Shown here: positions 14,101-29,100 of the stretch, one piece after another | How positions within the stretch are numbered: position 1 is the first letter of the stretch | Layout: the number at the start of each line of letters is the position of its first letter | DNA from: Asterias amurensis | Taxonomy: Eukaryota > Echinodermata > Asteroidea > Forcipulatida > Asteriidae | DNA length: 64,000 nt | Reading direction: 5' to 3' | Assembly: GCF_032118995.1 (NCBI RefSeq) | Contig: NC_092649.1 | Coordinates: forward strand, 20,335,832-20,399,831 | Made by a program: the position numbers and the translations under genes | Notes under the pieces: model-generated | What the model saw: only the letters and a program-made list of their open reading frames with translations | Told to the model about the DNA's origin: nothing | Databases searched by the model: none

Positions 14101-17100
14101 AAAACACTTTTTGAAATGTACCAGCTCGCGACTTGGATGTACATGTACTTTGCACGTGTGTTTACTATACGCATTGCAGGGAAAGTCTGCCTCGATTGAC
14201 GTCACAAAAGGGGTAGGCGGAGTCAGCCCCCCAAACAACTTTATATATTTTTTAAACATATAAATCGTGACAAACAATTACTAAAAAAATTGTTTTATTG
14301 TTCGTAAGCATATACTCTTATGTTTGAAAGAAAAAAAATATATATATTTCCAGGTGACTTTAAGCAAAAACAAAATGTGCTTCACTCTCGCCAATTCTCT
14401 TTGAAAACCCAGCACCCCTTGCACAGATGCATCTTTGGTTTTGTAGACAAATGTAGTTATTAACTAATAATTTTGCATTTACTGAAGTTCCATTGAAAGT
14501 TTGATACTTTTAGAAAAATTATGAGAAATATTCATGACTATCATTTGTTTGCATTTTTTTCAAGTAACCTTCTTGACAAAGATATTTTTATTTCACCTCA
14601 TTGTAATTTTATTGTTCTAGGTATTGACAACTTGTTTGGTTATGAGGAGACAGACAGAGTAGTTCTTGCGAATTGGTGAGCTTTTCCATATTACCTTTTA
14701 TTTATTTGAGAAATCTTGCTGTTAATGAGCTTCTAAAACATTTCTGCTGTAAGTGAGCCATTGAAACACACAGAATTTCTGCTGGCAAACAAACTAGTAA
14801 GGATCTAGAAAGTGACAATTTAGCAAAAAAATAAACCTACAAAGAAAAATTGCATTAAAAAGAGCTGGATCTAGCCACGATGTTCGCGGTCTCCCTATTT
14901 TGTCAATATCTTTGCTTGGGGTGCCAGTCTAAAGCTACCTGTAACTGCTTTATCAGCATAGCTACCATGGGCAGCGCGCCGTATCGATACCTCTCGTCAC
15001 TAACCCCTGGGAGGGATTTACTAAGAAACAACGCTGATTGTCTCAGAAAATTGGTTATGCATTAGATGTCAAGTGGGTGCGCGCAGTTTAAAGATATTGA
15101 ATGTTGATCTTGCCCGCGTTTTTTATGACACAAACATGTTTTTTTTAAACAAAAACATGCCTAATCGATCGCAGATGCCTAATTTAAATGTGCTAGCATA
15201 TAGCACATTCAAATGTGCCAATTCCAGGGGTTAAGATCGAGCAAGGCATGCTGGGGGAAAATGGCTCGGCGAGATCGATCACCCCTGGGAACGAGGTTGC
15301 TGCTGTATATAGTCAGGGATTACACCCAAGTTTATGATACAACCTGGGAAGCCATACACTCTTTAACTGCTGTAGTAGCCAGCCGTCGATTTCACAAAAC
15401 TCTTCCTAACTTAAGACTAATCTTAGGAATTAGGACGAGTCCCAACCCTGCACTGTTGCATGCGGACCTTAAGATTAATCCTAAGTTAAGACGAGTTACT
15501 CGTCCTAACTCGAGATAAGACGAGTCCTAACTCTTTGTGAAATCGAACCCTGGTATCACACCTGAGGTAGGTCGCATCCCCTTTAGGTGAACCTCTGGCT
15601 GCTGCTTTGGGTAAAGTTTGGTGTGATCCCTGGCTACATAGCAGTAAAAGTTTGTATGGCCTCTGATGACTGGCACCCTCGAACAAAGATATTAACATTA
15701 TACATAGGGAGACTGCCAGCATGTAGGGCTAGTTGTTTGAGCGCCGGCAAATTAATCCGGAGGTCATATAGACCTTAAGCATTGGCGTCATCCAGCCGCC
15801 ATCTTAGAGGAAAAACGGTGGCGAAACAATCGGGACGCACGGATTTGTACGCGGGGCGCACAGTATTGGCCAATGAAAAACCTCCTTTTGACCTCTAGGT
15901 GAGGGCGCCCTACTGAAATGACGTCATGTGCATGAGGTCTATTGGTTCAAGTTTTGCTCCAGTCAATTTTTCTTTGTTCAATCCAAAATTATTTAAAGGT
16001 TGGACAGTCAGTTTCCCTTGTGGTTTATTACTTGACAAAGGAAAAACTTGACTTAATATAACACTTATAATTATTAGCTAAAAACCGGACATGGTATGGA
16101 GTAATGGGGAGAGGTTGGTAGTATGAATTAGTTCCCTCTGAAGTGGAGAAGTGTTCAAGAAAGGAGTAATTTTCCATCCAATTTGATTTTATGACAAAAT
16201 CAAGCATCTAAACGCACACAACTTCGTGTGACAAGGGTTATTTTTCTTTCATTATTATCTCGCAACTTTGACGACCAATTGAGCTCAAAGTTTCACAGGG
16301 TTGTTTTTTTATGCATATGATGAGATACACAAAGTGAAAAGACTAGTCTTTGACAATTACAATAGTGTTCAGTGTCTTTAAACAAAGATTAATATTGTTT
16401 GAAGCTTTGCATTGTGTGGTTGAATAGGAAGACACTATAAATACAACTTGACGGTACACCATGTTTAATCTCTCAGAGCCAACACTCCCACAAAAGAGAT
16501 TACATTTGATTGATACTCGCAACTTTACCATTTATTTATAGTCTCTTTCTAAACAAAGACTGTCTTTATTATCTAGGATTTACTGTAATTTGAACAATAC
16601 TGAAGCTCGGCGTATGTCAAGTCCTAAAGCTTTAGAGACATATCTTCATCTAGCCATGGACAATGGGGGTTATCTTAGCGACAAATGTAAGTATTATTCT
16701 TCTACTATAATCACTTTGATTTCTTTTTAAATTCTCTTGCAAAAATATAATCCTTTTCCCGGCTCAAAAGGCTTCATGAGGTTTGCCTCATTCAAGTGAT
16801 GTGGTTATCCCCAAAGGAAATATTCTTTTGGCAAGATTTTTAGGAAGGATTTTGGAATGATTGAATGCAAACAGCATCTTGAGCAGCAGGATAAAAATCT
16901 TTAAGAAGCTTCAATTCTTTGAAAATACTGATATTTAATCTGATAGATTCAAATGAGATGCTCTTTGTTGATGGAAAGATTGGGCTTTCAACAACTTTGT
17001 TTGTGTCTGTAGTGATGCACCGTTCCATTCATTCAAATTATTGAAAAAGAAAAGTGAGGTATACATAACTGACGTTAATTAATTTTTCCAAAAGAGGGGT

Positions 17101-20100
17101 ATGTTCAGTTGCTGTTTTTAAACCCATTCATGCACCATTTATTTTAGTGATTAAATTTATCATATAGACCCATGTACTGTTTATTATTTTGCAAATGGCA
17201 ACATTTCTTTTGCAAATGGCAACCTCCATCCCCCCCCCAAAACAGCACCCTCAAGAGTCCTCTTTCCATTCTGAAAACTGTGTGGTCGTGTGATCTTTAT
17301 TTTTTGTTTTACATCTATTTTTCTGAAGGGATTTAAACCAGTTGCTAGCAACCAGTGGGTGCATTAAAGAGTCCATAATCGAAACAAGATATTTACTATG
17401 ATAAGAAGAATCACTTTATGAAAATGATGTTGTGTATTTTTTTTCAAGCTCCAAGTTTTAATTTGCTGATAAGAGAAAGTCATATTCTATTTGCTATATT
17501 GCAGTGTTACTAATGGCCATGACAGTTCACTGTTTTTGCTCTGTAAAGAAAACAAACATATGTTGTTGCTTTAGTCTTGAATTTCCATTTCTCGAGGAGC
17601 TCTCGTTTAAATTGTTTAAATTGATAGTTCACTGTTTTTGCTCTGTAAAGAAAACAAACATATGTTGTTGCTTTAGTCTTGAATTTTCATTTCTCGAGGA
17701 GCTCTCGTTTAAATTGCTAGCTTTGACATTGAAGTGTGCTCTTTTTGAAGCCTCAATTTTCCTTCATTGCTATCTTTTAGAAGCGTTTATATTTTCGGCT
17801 ACGAATTTGAATCTTTCTTGTACAATTTGTTGTTTTAGGTGATGCACATCTAATGAACCATGTGATATTTGACGCCAATGTGACCCAACCACTCATCAGT
17901 TACTGGGAAGATATTTATTCTGCGCCTGCTCAAGAGTAAGTGCCATTTTATTGGATCGTTGTTGCCTTTATCTTGATTGTACTATTATTTGTATAAAGAA
18001 TGATATATTTCACACTTTCTAAGTAAATTCAATCAAGCTAAGGCCCTTTCACACTAAACAATTTTTAACAAGGGACATTGCAATGGACACTATTGGTAAT
18101 TACCCAAAATAATTATTAGCATTAAACCTTTCTTGGTGACAAGTAATGGGGAGAGATTGATGGTATAAGTCATTGTGAGAAACGGCTCCTTCTGAAGTGG
18201 CGTAGTTTTTGAGAAAGAAGTAATTTTCCACGAATTTGATTTCGAGACCTCAAGTTTAGAATTTGAGGTCTCGAAATCAAGCATCTGAAAGCACACAACT
18301 TCGTGTGACAAGGGTGTTTTTTCTTTCATTATTATCTCGCAACTTCAGCGACCAATTGAGCTCAAATTTTCACAGGTTTGTTATTTTATGTATATGTTGA
18401 GATGCATTAAGTGAGAAGACTGGTCTTTGACAATAACCAATAGTGTCCACTGTCTTTAAACCATTATAGCATTTATTTTAAAAATCAGACAAATCCCTCC
18501 TGACAGGGATAAGTCCTGTCCCATCGTTACAGTTGGCCGGAGGAACTTTCCAGTTGAAACTTTTTGAACATAAGGTGGCTTGGGTGGTGTAGTGCGTAGA
18601 GCTCTTCTGTGCCTTTCATTACTGTAGTCTCTCATAGATAGATAGATATATACGTTTATTCAATGTTGCAAATAGTGTATAATACAGAATAATATTATCA
18701 AAATTATTGTAAATATAAAAAGAGATTAAAAGGTGAAACTTAAAACAAAATGCAACATCTAGAAGCACAGCTTTTGTTCCCCAGCCTATGAACGGACAGA
18801 CCTACCCAAAAAAATATTAAACCAGACATACATTGTCATCACTGCAACCAGTTAGATTAAGACCATAGATTAATCCAAAGTAAAGAAGAGTTTGGTGAAA
18901 ACGATGTCTGGTTCAATTCCCTGCTAAGGCCATACTGTGAATAGAGGTTTGCATTGGTTCTCTATACCGTGACACAAGTATTTTTTTTCTTCCGGCCGTT
19001 CAGTTTTTCATCCTCTGAGAAATCCAACACTTTGATCTCTGGATGTGCTAATAGTCCATGTTAATAGTTAATGCGGCTGGGTGCCAAACCGCCCTCGCAA
19101 GCCTTCTTCTTTAACACATTGCAGCCGCATCTTTCACAATTTAGCTAATCTAATCAAGTAGCAACTGCAAGGAAGGACGGTTAGCCTAGCCCAGAATGTT
19201 ATATCTTGTTGTTAATAAGTTATTGTTTGTATTTTTCCCTCTTTCCTTTGATGACGCCATTCCAATCAATCTTACAGCCCAGTGACACTGTCCAATGAAA
19301 CTCTAGCCACCATTGCCAGATATCAAGCACTATGTAACAATGAAACCCTAGAGACAGACGCCAATATGGTTACTGATACCCTAATCAATCCAATACTACA
19401 AATGGCAACAGACAACATCCCCCTAACCACATCTGATACAGGGTGGTCACCACCATTCACTTCCATTTCAAACACTATTGAGAATGAAGAGACTTCAACA
19501 GATACACCCTCAACCCCATCCTTTCTGGAATCGACCCAAGATGAGTCAAGTGAGGGCAATGTCACAGATATGCCAGAGTTTCCTAGGTGGGTTTATCTCT
19601 TGCCAATTAAGAGTTTGCCGTGATGGATGCCTTCAACTGATGGCCAAGATGTCCACTGATTTAATTCTTCCTTTGAGTGCGCACTATACTAATAAATCAT
19701 ATGATTCTGCTTGTTTTAAGTGCATAGTTTTCCTCTCAGACTAAACAAAATTAAAATAAGGTAGTGGCCAAGAGTAGAAAACATGCTGTGTTTGATAATA
19801 TAACATTGTTCAATTACTTAACAGTTCCCACTGGTTTTTGCACACACTTTCCGCCGACCGCGGACATTTACCCTACTGGTGACCTTAAACCTACCAGGAA
19901 CACTATGATCCTCTTTTTTAAGAGGTCCTCAGTTTGAATGTGTTTACCCACCCACTTGTGAGTTGAATCTACTAATGTGCATATTTGATAACCCGGTTTG
20001 CCTTTGCAGTTCAAGACGGTTAAGCAGCTTTATGAAATAGGTCCCTGATTTGTTATAGGTTTCCTGAATGTGTATTCCTATACCCACTTGGGTTGAACTA

Positions 20101-23100
20101 CTAATAATATGCATAATTAATTTAACCATGGAGGTAGAAATAGAACACACTTTGCCTTTGCAGTTGGTGCATCTACAAGGAGTTGAGTTCTGAAGAGTAT
20201 TTGAGACAACTTTACACATTATTTGAGCTTGTGTAGTTTCAATTTAGTCTGTCACAGAACTCGAAATAAATCCAAGCTTTCATCATACATTTCCTTGTAT
20301 TTACCATTTACATCACTACTTTTATAAATATAAACTAACATCTGTTTCTTTCTGTCTTGGATATGCTGTGTTGTGGGGAATGTTTTGCTCCCTTTTTTTT
20401 TATTTGTGTATACTTTATATTTATTAATCTCTTTTTTTGGGAGGGGGGGAGGCGTGGAGTGGGCTGTATATAGGTACTTCTGTTTAGTGTTGTTTTTGAA
20501 AATTGCAAAAATCAGATTATTTAGTCCCCAGGAGTGAGTGGTTGCCGACGGAATCAGTTTGTAAATTCTCAGATCAAATTGATCTTACCGTATCGATGCT
20601 GTAAATGTCTAGAATTCTAGATTGAAACTGCAAAATACAAATACTGTGTCTGTACCAGTCAGAGCTCACAAGGGTGTGAGTTAATTGATTGGACAGGGTG
20701 ATAGGCCAGGTTGATAGGCCAGGTTGATATCATGTTTGTTTAATGGGTCGGTACGTTTCATGTTGGGAATATTCGTTACATCTGCTTCTATGGTGTTTCC
20801 GATCAATCCATGGCCACTCAACATCATTTGATCAGATCTGACTTAAAGTATCATTTAGGGGCGGTTCAAAATAATAAATCTTAAAAAATTTATGATTTTT
20901 TCAAAATTGTCAAGTGGTTTGTTGGTTAAAACTGAAAGCTGAAAATCAGTTAGCAGTAACAATAATAATTTTGAATTGAACAGATCAACTTAAAATTGTT
21001 TGAATATAAAGGAGTTATGTTACCTAGAAAATAGGCTATTGCAAACCCATTTGAAATGTTCTCGTTGTTTTTCAAATTGTCTCTATTGTTTTCCAGACCG
21101 GGCATTATTTTATCCTTTGTTGGCACCAAAGGAGGACTGACAAGAGTTTTCCAAAACCCTCATTCTGATAAACAAAGGTAAGAATACTGATCTGCAATAT
21201 CAGTTAATTAATCAATCGTTTGCACTTTTTATAAGTTAATCAGTCAATCGTTGAATTTATAAGGTTAATTAGACGCTCATTGCTCTTACCACCTTACAAT
21301 AGGCTCTCAAAAAAATGGGAGATTTGCAAGGTTATAAGATTGCACTTTTAATAAGTTAATCAATTAATCGTTGAGTTTATAAAGTACCAATTCGACGATC
21401 ATTGCGCTTAACGCTGAACAATAAAGCTCTCAAAAAAATGGGAGATTTGTAGTGTTTCAAGGCTGAGCGGTCTAGGTCACGGACCCAAGCTCTGGTGTTG
21501 TCAGCAGCAGAGTGTGGGTTCGATTCCTCGTCTTGATACTAACTTGTGCCCTTGAGCAAGGCACAGGCTTAACCACAATTGCTTCATAAAGTTTGGAATG
21601 TAGTGCATTCTGCTCAACATGCCAAGCTCTTCTTGGATGATAACCATGCCTACATCCTTACGGACTTTGAAGGGGGTAACCCTGTTTCAACCCCATGGTG
21701 GCAACATGCACCTGGTGGCAGTAGATCTGGGTCGATAGCCCAAAATATTTATATATATTTTTTATTTTAACAAGATTACTATTGAAGTAAAGAATATTCA
21801 TGATTTCTCTTTCTCGTCGTTGAATGTAGCAATTTTGGCAAGGAGTTTGTAAACACAGTAGAGGAGGAATATTATCAGCGAGCATCGTCCTCTCCAACAG
21901 ATAAATTCATCTACTCTGTCCCTCTACAGGGTCAACAAGGTATGTTGTTATTAATGGGGCAAATACGTTTGTTACACCGCGGTAACAGATCCGAAAGTTT
22001 AATTGGTCAAGAACCAATCACATGATGTGATACAAAGACGCATGTTACATGTCCAAGGATGCGCACTACGCATGACGCACATCGTAGAGGGTAACGTGAG
22101 TTAACCGGTGTACATTACCTTGATCGTCCCCACATTGGTTGATTTCCAACGCTTTGTACTAAACAGCTCTGGATTTGAGGGAACAGAGAAGAGTTGTTTT
22201 TTATTTGAACTGTTCGTCTGCTATACCATGCTCTACTCCTGTAGCAATAATGTTAGAGGAGGAATATATTACCATGATAATGATAATAATAATAATAATA
22301 TCAAAGTCTTATATAGCGCACGTGTCTACCAAACAAGGTACTCAAGGCGCTGAGTGTAGACAAACTTTCAGAAAGATATGTTATTGCAGTGATGAATTCT
22401 GAGACCCAATTATGTAGCACCTTATAAGGGTATATACAAGGTGCTACGGCGCATTCAGCAGCCACAGCTAGGAGCACCAGGGTGATCCCCTTATCTTTTC
22501 GATAAGTGCACTGGGTTCTTTTACATGCTTTACACAACACATGGGACCAAAGGCTTTACGTCCCATCGAAGGACAAAGCAATGGTTAAGTGTCTTGCTTA
22601 AGAAGTGTCGCGGCTGGGGATTTAACCCACAAAATCCTTCTTTGTTTTCTGAAACCCTTCTTGGGGTTCTGAAATCCTTTTGAAATACTTTCTGCGATGT
22701 CTTCTCTCGCCTACATTTTAATTTTCATCTCACTGTTTGGAACAAAAGTTTGACTTTCAAACGCATTTACTTAAAATACATTTATTGTCATTTTCTAGAT
22801 GGCTTTACTTCAGATAGTTCTGAATATCTTGTGACAGCAAGTACAGCAGTCCTTGTGAAGAGAGACAACAAAAGCAGTTTAGCTGCAGGTAAGAAGTCCT
22901 CAATTTTTCTATCCCACCAGTTTTTAGAAAATTGTAATTTTTTTATCCTGATGATGACTAGAGCAAGCCAAGAACTGGCTCCACGGTAGTACAGTTAATT
23001 ACGATCCTATAAGCTAAAGTAGTAGTCCCAGCCTATTTCTATACCATCCGCCCAGGTAATAGTTAATAAGCAGGACAGTTCTTTTCAGAACTGAGAAGTG

Positions 23101-26100
23101 TCCCGAACACCCGAACAATCTACTCCGCGGTAGTAGAATTAAGCCAGACAGTTCTCTAAGAACAAACTCTACCTGGCAAGTAGATACACACATGGTGTTA
23201 CCGCAAACCAAATATATATTTTTTGTCATGTTATTTATTTACTTATTGTTCTCCTTTTGGGGGCTGAGAGTGTTCGTTTTTGCAAAACTTCATGTAGTGC
23301 TATATTTCTGTGTTGTTGTTGTACATTGTGTGTATTTATAGGCTTTCTTGTTTTACTGTATTTTGATGTAATTTTACTTTTGGGTAATTTTTTTTAATAC
23401 ACTCAGATTCTCCCAATGTAATATGAAGTATTGCTTATTTTTATTACAATTTCATACTGGCTTGAATATACTGTTAAGTGATTTGATTGGTTGACCTTGT
23501 GTTGTAATTAAATTAATACATTTTTGATGACCCAAAATTGTTTTATTAGGCCTGGTTGTTTAATGAGTTGGCAAGATGCTAACATTCACAAACAAGCTTA
23601 TTGGGGTGTTTGTGTGTGTATTTGATGTATGCTTTTATCCTATAATTGTTAATTTCTAGGTTCTTAACTTTGTGAGTTTGAATGGTGTCATGGCTTTTTG
23701 TTGGTTTTTTTTTATTTAAATGAATCAACCAATAATAATAAAATGTCAGATAATTTTGTAAATAATATCATGTCCGATCTGATGTTAGCGATTGGTCATC
23801 AGATGCTATTGGATGACTTCAGAGATCTCCTAATGGAAACCACACTCAATGTAAGTGAAGAAAACCTAATCTATGTCATAATTAATTTACATCAGTGTCA
23901 AGGCCAATCTTGTTGTCCACCATCTTACAATGCTATAATAGTATACAAATATTGAATGTTTCGAGTGCTATGGTTAAAACTACGACTCCCGAGGTGTTCT
24001 CCTGAGCGTACTATTTTCCCGAGGCACAGCCGAAGGATGGAACAGTCTGGGGATCACCCCAGGAGTGGTAATTGTAACCATAGCACAAGTTAAAGCAGTC
24101 AATATTTGTTTTATAACACCTCAACAGACTATTTATTATCTTCCTACACGTAACGTTCGTACGCCCATTTCAGATACACAGATGCACAACTGATTGGGTT
24201 CGAGCTGGTTAAAAAGATGTCTGGGTACTGCATGCCGACGGCAAACGATGCACTATCACACGGCCGCCGTCTAGTAAAACTAAGACATATGTATCATGTG
24301 ACGCGCTCTAAACCAATGAAAAGGCAGAATATTTGTAAGGGGTGTTATAATGTTCTTTATCCCCTGTGCAAATTTAACATCAATTCATCATTGCAGTACC
24401 CACTGCTAAGATAAAGTATTCAAACTGCCTCTAGCTACTGGGCAATCTCGGTGGTCTAGTTGGTATGACACTGCTCTAGAATTGCAAAGGTCGTTGGCTC
24501 AAATCCCACCAGAGTATGCCTGTGAATTTTTGTTCAAAGATCTCAGGAAAGTACTGAGTATAAGTGCTTAATTGACATCAGTGTAAGAGATTTAGACAAA
24601 TAACAATCTAAACCTTTTTTATCTTTAAATTGTTTGTTTGGAATGCATTTTTATTTCTCTGCACCTTGAGCTCCTAGCAGGGTGGATATTTGCACACTAA
24701 ATTATTATTTGTTATTAATAAAGGATTTCAATTATTCTTTATTGTGCAGCTGATGGAAGATTGCAACGACGTTGCATATCATTGTGAACTCACCTGCTAT
24801 AATGATGTAAGTTTAAAGACAGTGGACACTATTGATAATTTTCAAAGACCAGTCTTCTCACTTGGTGTATCTCAACATATGCATAAAATAACAAACCTGT
24901 GAAAATTTTAGCTCGATTGGTCGTCAAAGTTGCGAGAAAACAATGAAACAAAAGAACACCCTTGTCACATAAAGTTGTGCGCTTTTAGATGGTTGATTTT
25001 GAGACCTCAAATTCTAAATCTGAGGTCTCAAAATCAAATTCTGGAAAATTACTTCTTTCTCGTAAACTACATTACTTCAGAGGGAGCCGTTTCTCACAAT
25101 GTTTTATACCATCAACCTCTCCCCATTACTTGTCACTAAGTAAGGTTTTATGCTGATAATTATTTTGAGTAACTACCAGTAGTGTCCACTGCCTTTAACC
25201 ATAATACGAAAATAGTTTTTTAGTACTGTAACTGTACAGCCACGTGTAAAAACCTCTGTTTGGGAGGAGTGTGGGCTCTGAAAGGAGTCCGTATGGTCTT
25301 GATGTTTCGGAACAGTATACTCTGCTTATCTTCAGTACGAGTAGAGAAGCTTTGAGACCACTGGCTCTTTCCAGCGCAAACACTCCTACAAAAAAGTTTT
25401 TTTACACATAAGTTTACTATTTATAGTTTATTCTGATCTTATTCTCCTCACTGATCAAAGCTTCAAACACAGGCATGGAACTCTTCCGCATTTAAAAATT
25501 CGGCGCTAAAATCGGCGCCTAATATAAGCCTGGCAACAACAATGTACAACTACAATAATGTAAAATAAGCCTAGTACATGCTAACAATGCACCTCAGAGC
25601 ATAATAAACCTCAACCCTTTCTTGGGTACCATTGTGGGTCTCATGTCCCGTGGCGTTTCGGCTGCCTCGTTCCGCACTTGCGTTGTGCCTTTGCAAATTT
25701 CCCCTTTCTTTTCAACGGCCAGTTGCATGCCTGCAAACTCCACTTAGTATATAATCTGTTGTTGACTATTTTGTGTGTGATTTCGTGTCAATACAGCTAC
25801 TTAGTAATGTCCTTAAACTTTTCCATATTTGTATTTTGTTTAGTCTGTGGGTTGCTACCTACTTGATGAGCATGGCTACGTGGTTGTGTCCAAAGAACAA
25901 GCTGAGGTAAGTATTCCAGAAGTAGTTCTAGAAATCTAAAAACTGCTTACTACAGTGTACATTTGATTGTCACATTGTATGTTTGAATGTGTATGGAAAA
26001 AGAATAGTTTTAGGTTGAACAAAGTAAAATGTTACCGTTCAGTTTCTCTTGTGGTGTAAAATTACTTCAATGGTATTTGAAACAAAAAAAATCAAATCCC

Positions 26101-29100
26101 CCTTAAGATGATGCCCCTGGTTACTGCTTTCCAGGTTGTATCATAAACTTGGCTGTGATCCCTGGTTACAACAGCAGTTACAGGTTGAATGGCTTCTGAC
26201 TGGCACCCCAAACAAAGATATTGGCAAAGTTAATATTCTTTATCCCCGATGCAAATTTAACATCTATTATATCGTTGCGGTACCCGCTGCCAAAACATAG
26301 GATTCGAACTGCCTCTAGCTGCCGGGCAACCTCGGTAGTCTAGTTGGTAAGACACTGCTCTAGAATTGCAAGGGTCGTGGGTTCGAATCCCACCCGAGTA
26401 ACATGCCTGTGATATTTTTTCACAGGACTCGGGAAAGTACTGAGTATACAGTGCTAACACACATCGGTGTATGGGTAAAAACCAAAATTAATATTTTTTG
26501 TCCCCGATGCAAATTTAACATCTATTAAATTTGTTCATAGTTCAACCCAAATTGTTTTAAAATTCACTTCGTCAATTTCGGTTTTTCTGAATTACTTTAA
26601 ATGAAAGTAAAATTTTGATTGTCGTTTTCTGAGTAAGTAAGAGGATAACTTTCTCCAAGGTAAAGTTTGACTGTGATCTGATCTTAAAGTTTGTTGTTAC
26701 TTTTGTCGTTTAGGTTGGTGTGCAGTTTGCTTCGTTAACGCAACATGCTGTAGTCTTTGATGCAATGCTGGAGAGAAATGTGTTCACTGAGTAAGAGAAG
26801 TCTTTTGTTCTTGTCAAGGAAAAATTATCATATTTATTTAGTGCACTGGACACTATTGGTTATTACTCAAAATAATTGTTCGCATAACAACTTACTCGGT
26901 AACAAGCAATGGAGAGCTGTTGATTATAACACATTGTGAGAAACGGCTCCCTCTGAAGTATCATAGTTTTTGAGCAAAGATGTAATTTCTCACTCTAATA
27001 ATGAAAGACTTCATCAGGCCTAAAGCCTTTTATTAGGCATCTGAAAGCACACAAACGTGTGTATTTAACGAGGGTGTTATTTAATCTCTTAATCTCTCGC
27101 AACTTCAATGATCAATTGAGTTCAAATTTTTACAGTTTTGTTATTTTATGCATATGTTGAGATACACCAAGTGAGAAGAATTGTCTTTGACAATTTGTTA
27201 CCAAACGTGTCCAGTGACTTCAAGTCAGTGATTGGCATATTTTACATCTTTTTAACATATTATTGCATGGGTTTTGATGGCAATTTGACCAATTACAATT
27301 TGTAACTTTGTTGTGAATATGTATGAATTATCGTAAAGATTTTTACAATTCTTTTTTTTTTCAGAATAAAGCATATTGATTACCAAGCGATGTGTACAGA
27401 GATTATTATCAATGTGAATAATGCAGCATCACACCTATTGGATGTAAGTATTAAAGCTATTTTTAAATTCACATAAAATTTGAATAAATATTTGTCAAGT
27501 TCTGTGAATGTATTCATAATTATTTGGTTTGTACGTAAACACCAATGTGTTTCTCGAGTAGTCTAAAGACATACTTTGTGGTGTGTCATGTCCGAGTGGT
27601 CTAGTACACTACACCCAAGCTCTGGTGTTGTCAGCTGCAGAGTGTGGGTTCGAATCCCGGTTATGACACTTGTGCACTTGAGCAAGACACTTGACCATAA
27701 TTGCTTCAGAAAAAGTTGGGAAGGAATTGCATTCTGCTCTACCAGTCAGGCTCCTAGTGGATCATACCCAGTACTACATCCTTGCAGACTGTGGTAGGAG
27801 AAACCCTGTTTCAGCCCCAGGAGTAGGTGTCAAATCGATTAGAGGCAGCCCTCAACTTAAAGTGGCTGCCCAGCCTTGTGATGTTGGGGGATATCTCATT
27901 GTACACATGGGTGAGATTCGAACCCACAAACTTTTCCATTCTAGAGCAGCTGTCTTTCGATTAGACCACCAAGAGTAGCTAGAGGCAGCTTGAATCCTTT
28001 ATTTCCTCTTTGATGTATGATTTAAACCAAATACAATTTGTTGTCTTGTTTCTTTTACCTTTCAGCCTCTGATATCACTTGGCACATTTGTGATGGGCTT
28101 CACCAAACAGCTGATCCTGTAAGTTCCAAATACTCCTGTCTTTAAAGACAGTGGACACTATTGTATCTCATCATATGCACGAAATAACAAACCTGTGAAA
28201 ATTTGAGCTCAATCGGTCATCGAAGTTGCGAGATAATAACGGAAGAAAAAACACCCTTGTCACACGAAGTTGTGTGCTTTCTGATGCTTGATTTCGAGAC
28301 CTCAAATTCTATAGGTCTGAAATCAAACTCAAGGAAATTTACTTCTTTCTCGACAACTACGTCACTTCAGAAGGAGCCGTTTCTCACACTGTTTTATGCT
28401 ATTAACCTCTCCCCATTACTTGTTACCAAGTAAGGTTTTATGCTAATAATTATTTTGAGTAATTACCGATAGTGTCCACTGCCTTTAAGCCATTGCTGAA
28501 TGAAAGAGCTCTCCCTCTTTTTGGTCACGCTCATGAAAGATTCTCCAGTTCATATTTGCCATTTGAATCTTCTTCTTTGCAGGGTTTTGTCTCATCTTGG
28601 GCTCTTTTACAGTCGGGATGATTCCTTTGTTGGGGCATCAACAAGTACATGTAAGTCAATAGATATTTACCAAGTGCAATTAATGTTTAAACATTACTTG
28701 GTTGAGATTTAATTGTGCTTTGGTATATGCATATGTATATATATATGATTGCCTACTGTTAGTTGAATCCTGATGCAGCTTGTTCTCTAATCCTACCCTT
28801 GTTTCCCCGCAATGTAATACATACAATGCATTTACAATCCACCCTTTCATACTGACCATCCTTTGTCCTCACAACTGTACTCTTATTGGTTCATAGCCAC
28901 CAATTGTTTATAAATTGATAAGTTTAATTGGCTACATTTTTTCCGCTTTCTCTTGATACCTTCTCTTATTCCTTTGCTCCTCCTTTTGCTTAAATCAGTA
29001 TGTTTATGTTTGTGCGAAGGTCTGCTCTGGATCGAATGCTGAGGCCATCTCCCCAACCTCGCTACCATGGGTAGCGCGACGTATCACGCTAGCTCTGCGA

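Noticed and set aside
17504..17842. 112-residue protein with a repeated [14 protein letters not shown] block
   Set aside because: The repeat is a tandem duplication of intronic DNA, also present outside a frame at 12048; it lies between two alpha-2/delta exons.
18090..18329. Protein family [28 protein letters not shown] seen at several places
   Set aside because: It is the translation of the family A palindromic element, appears on both strands, and has no conserved start or stop.
26322..26400. Functional tRNA gene with GGGTTCGAATCCC B box
   Set aside because: Near-identical blocks recur at 24446, 8247, 8836 and 27896, the anticodon stem is poor, and a shared non-tRNA body follows, so it is a SINE head.
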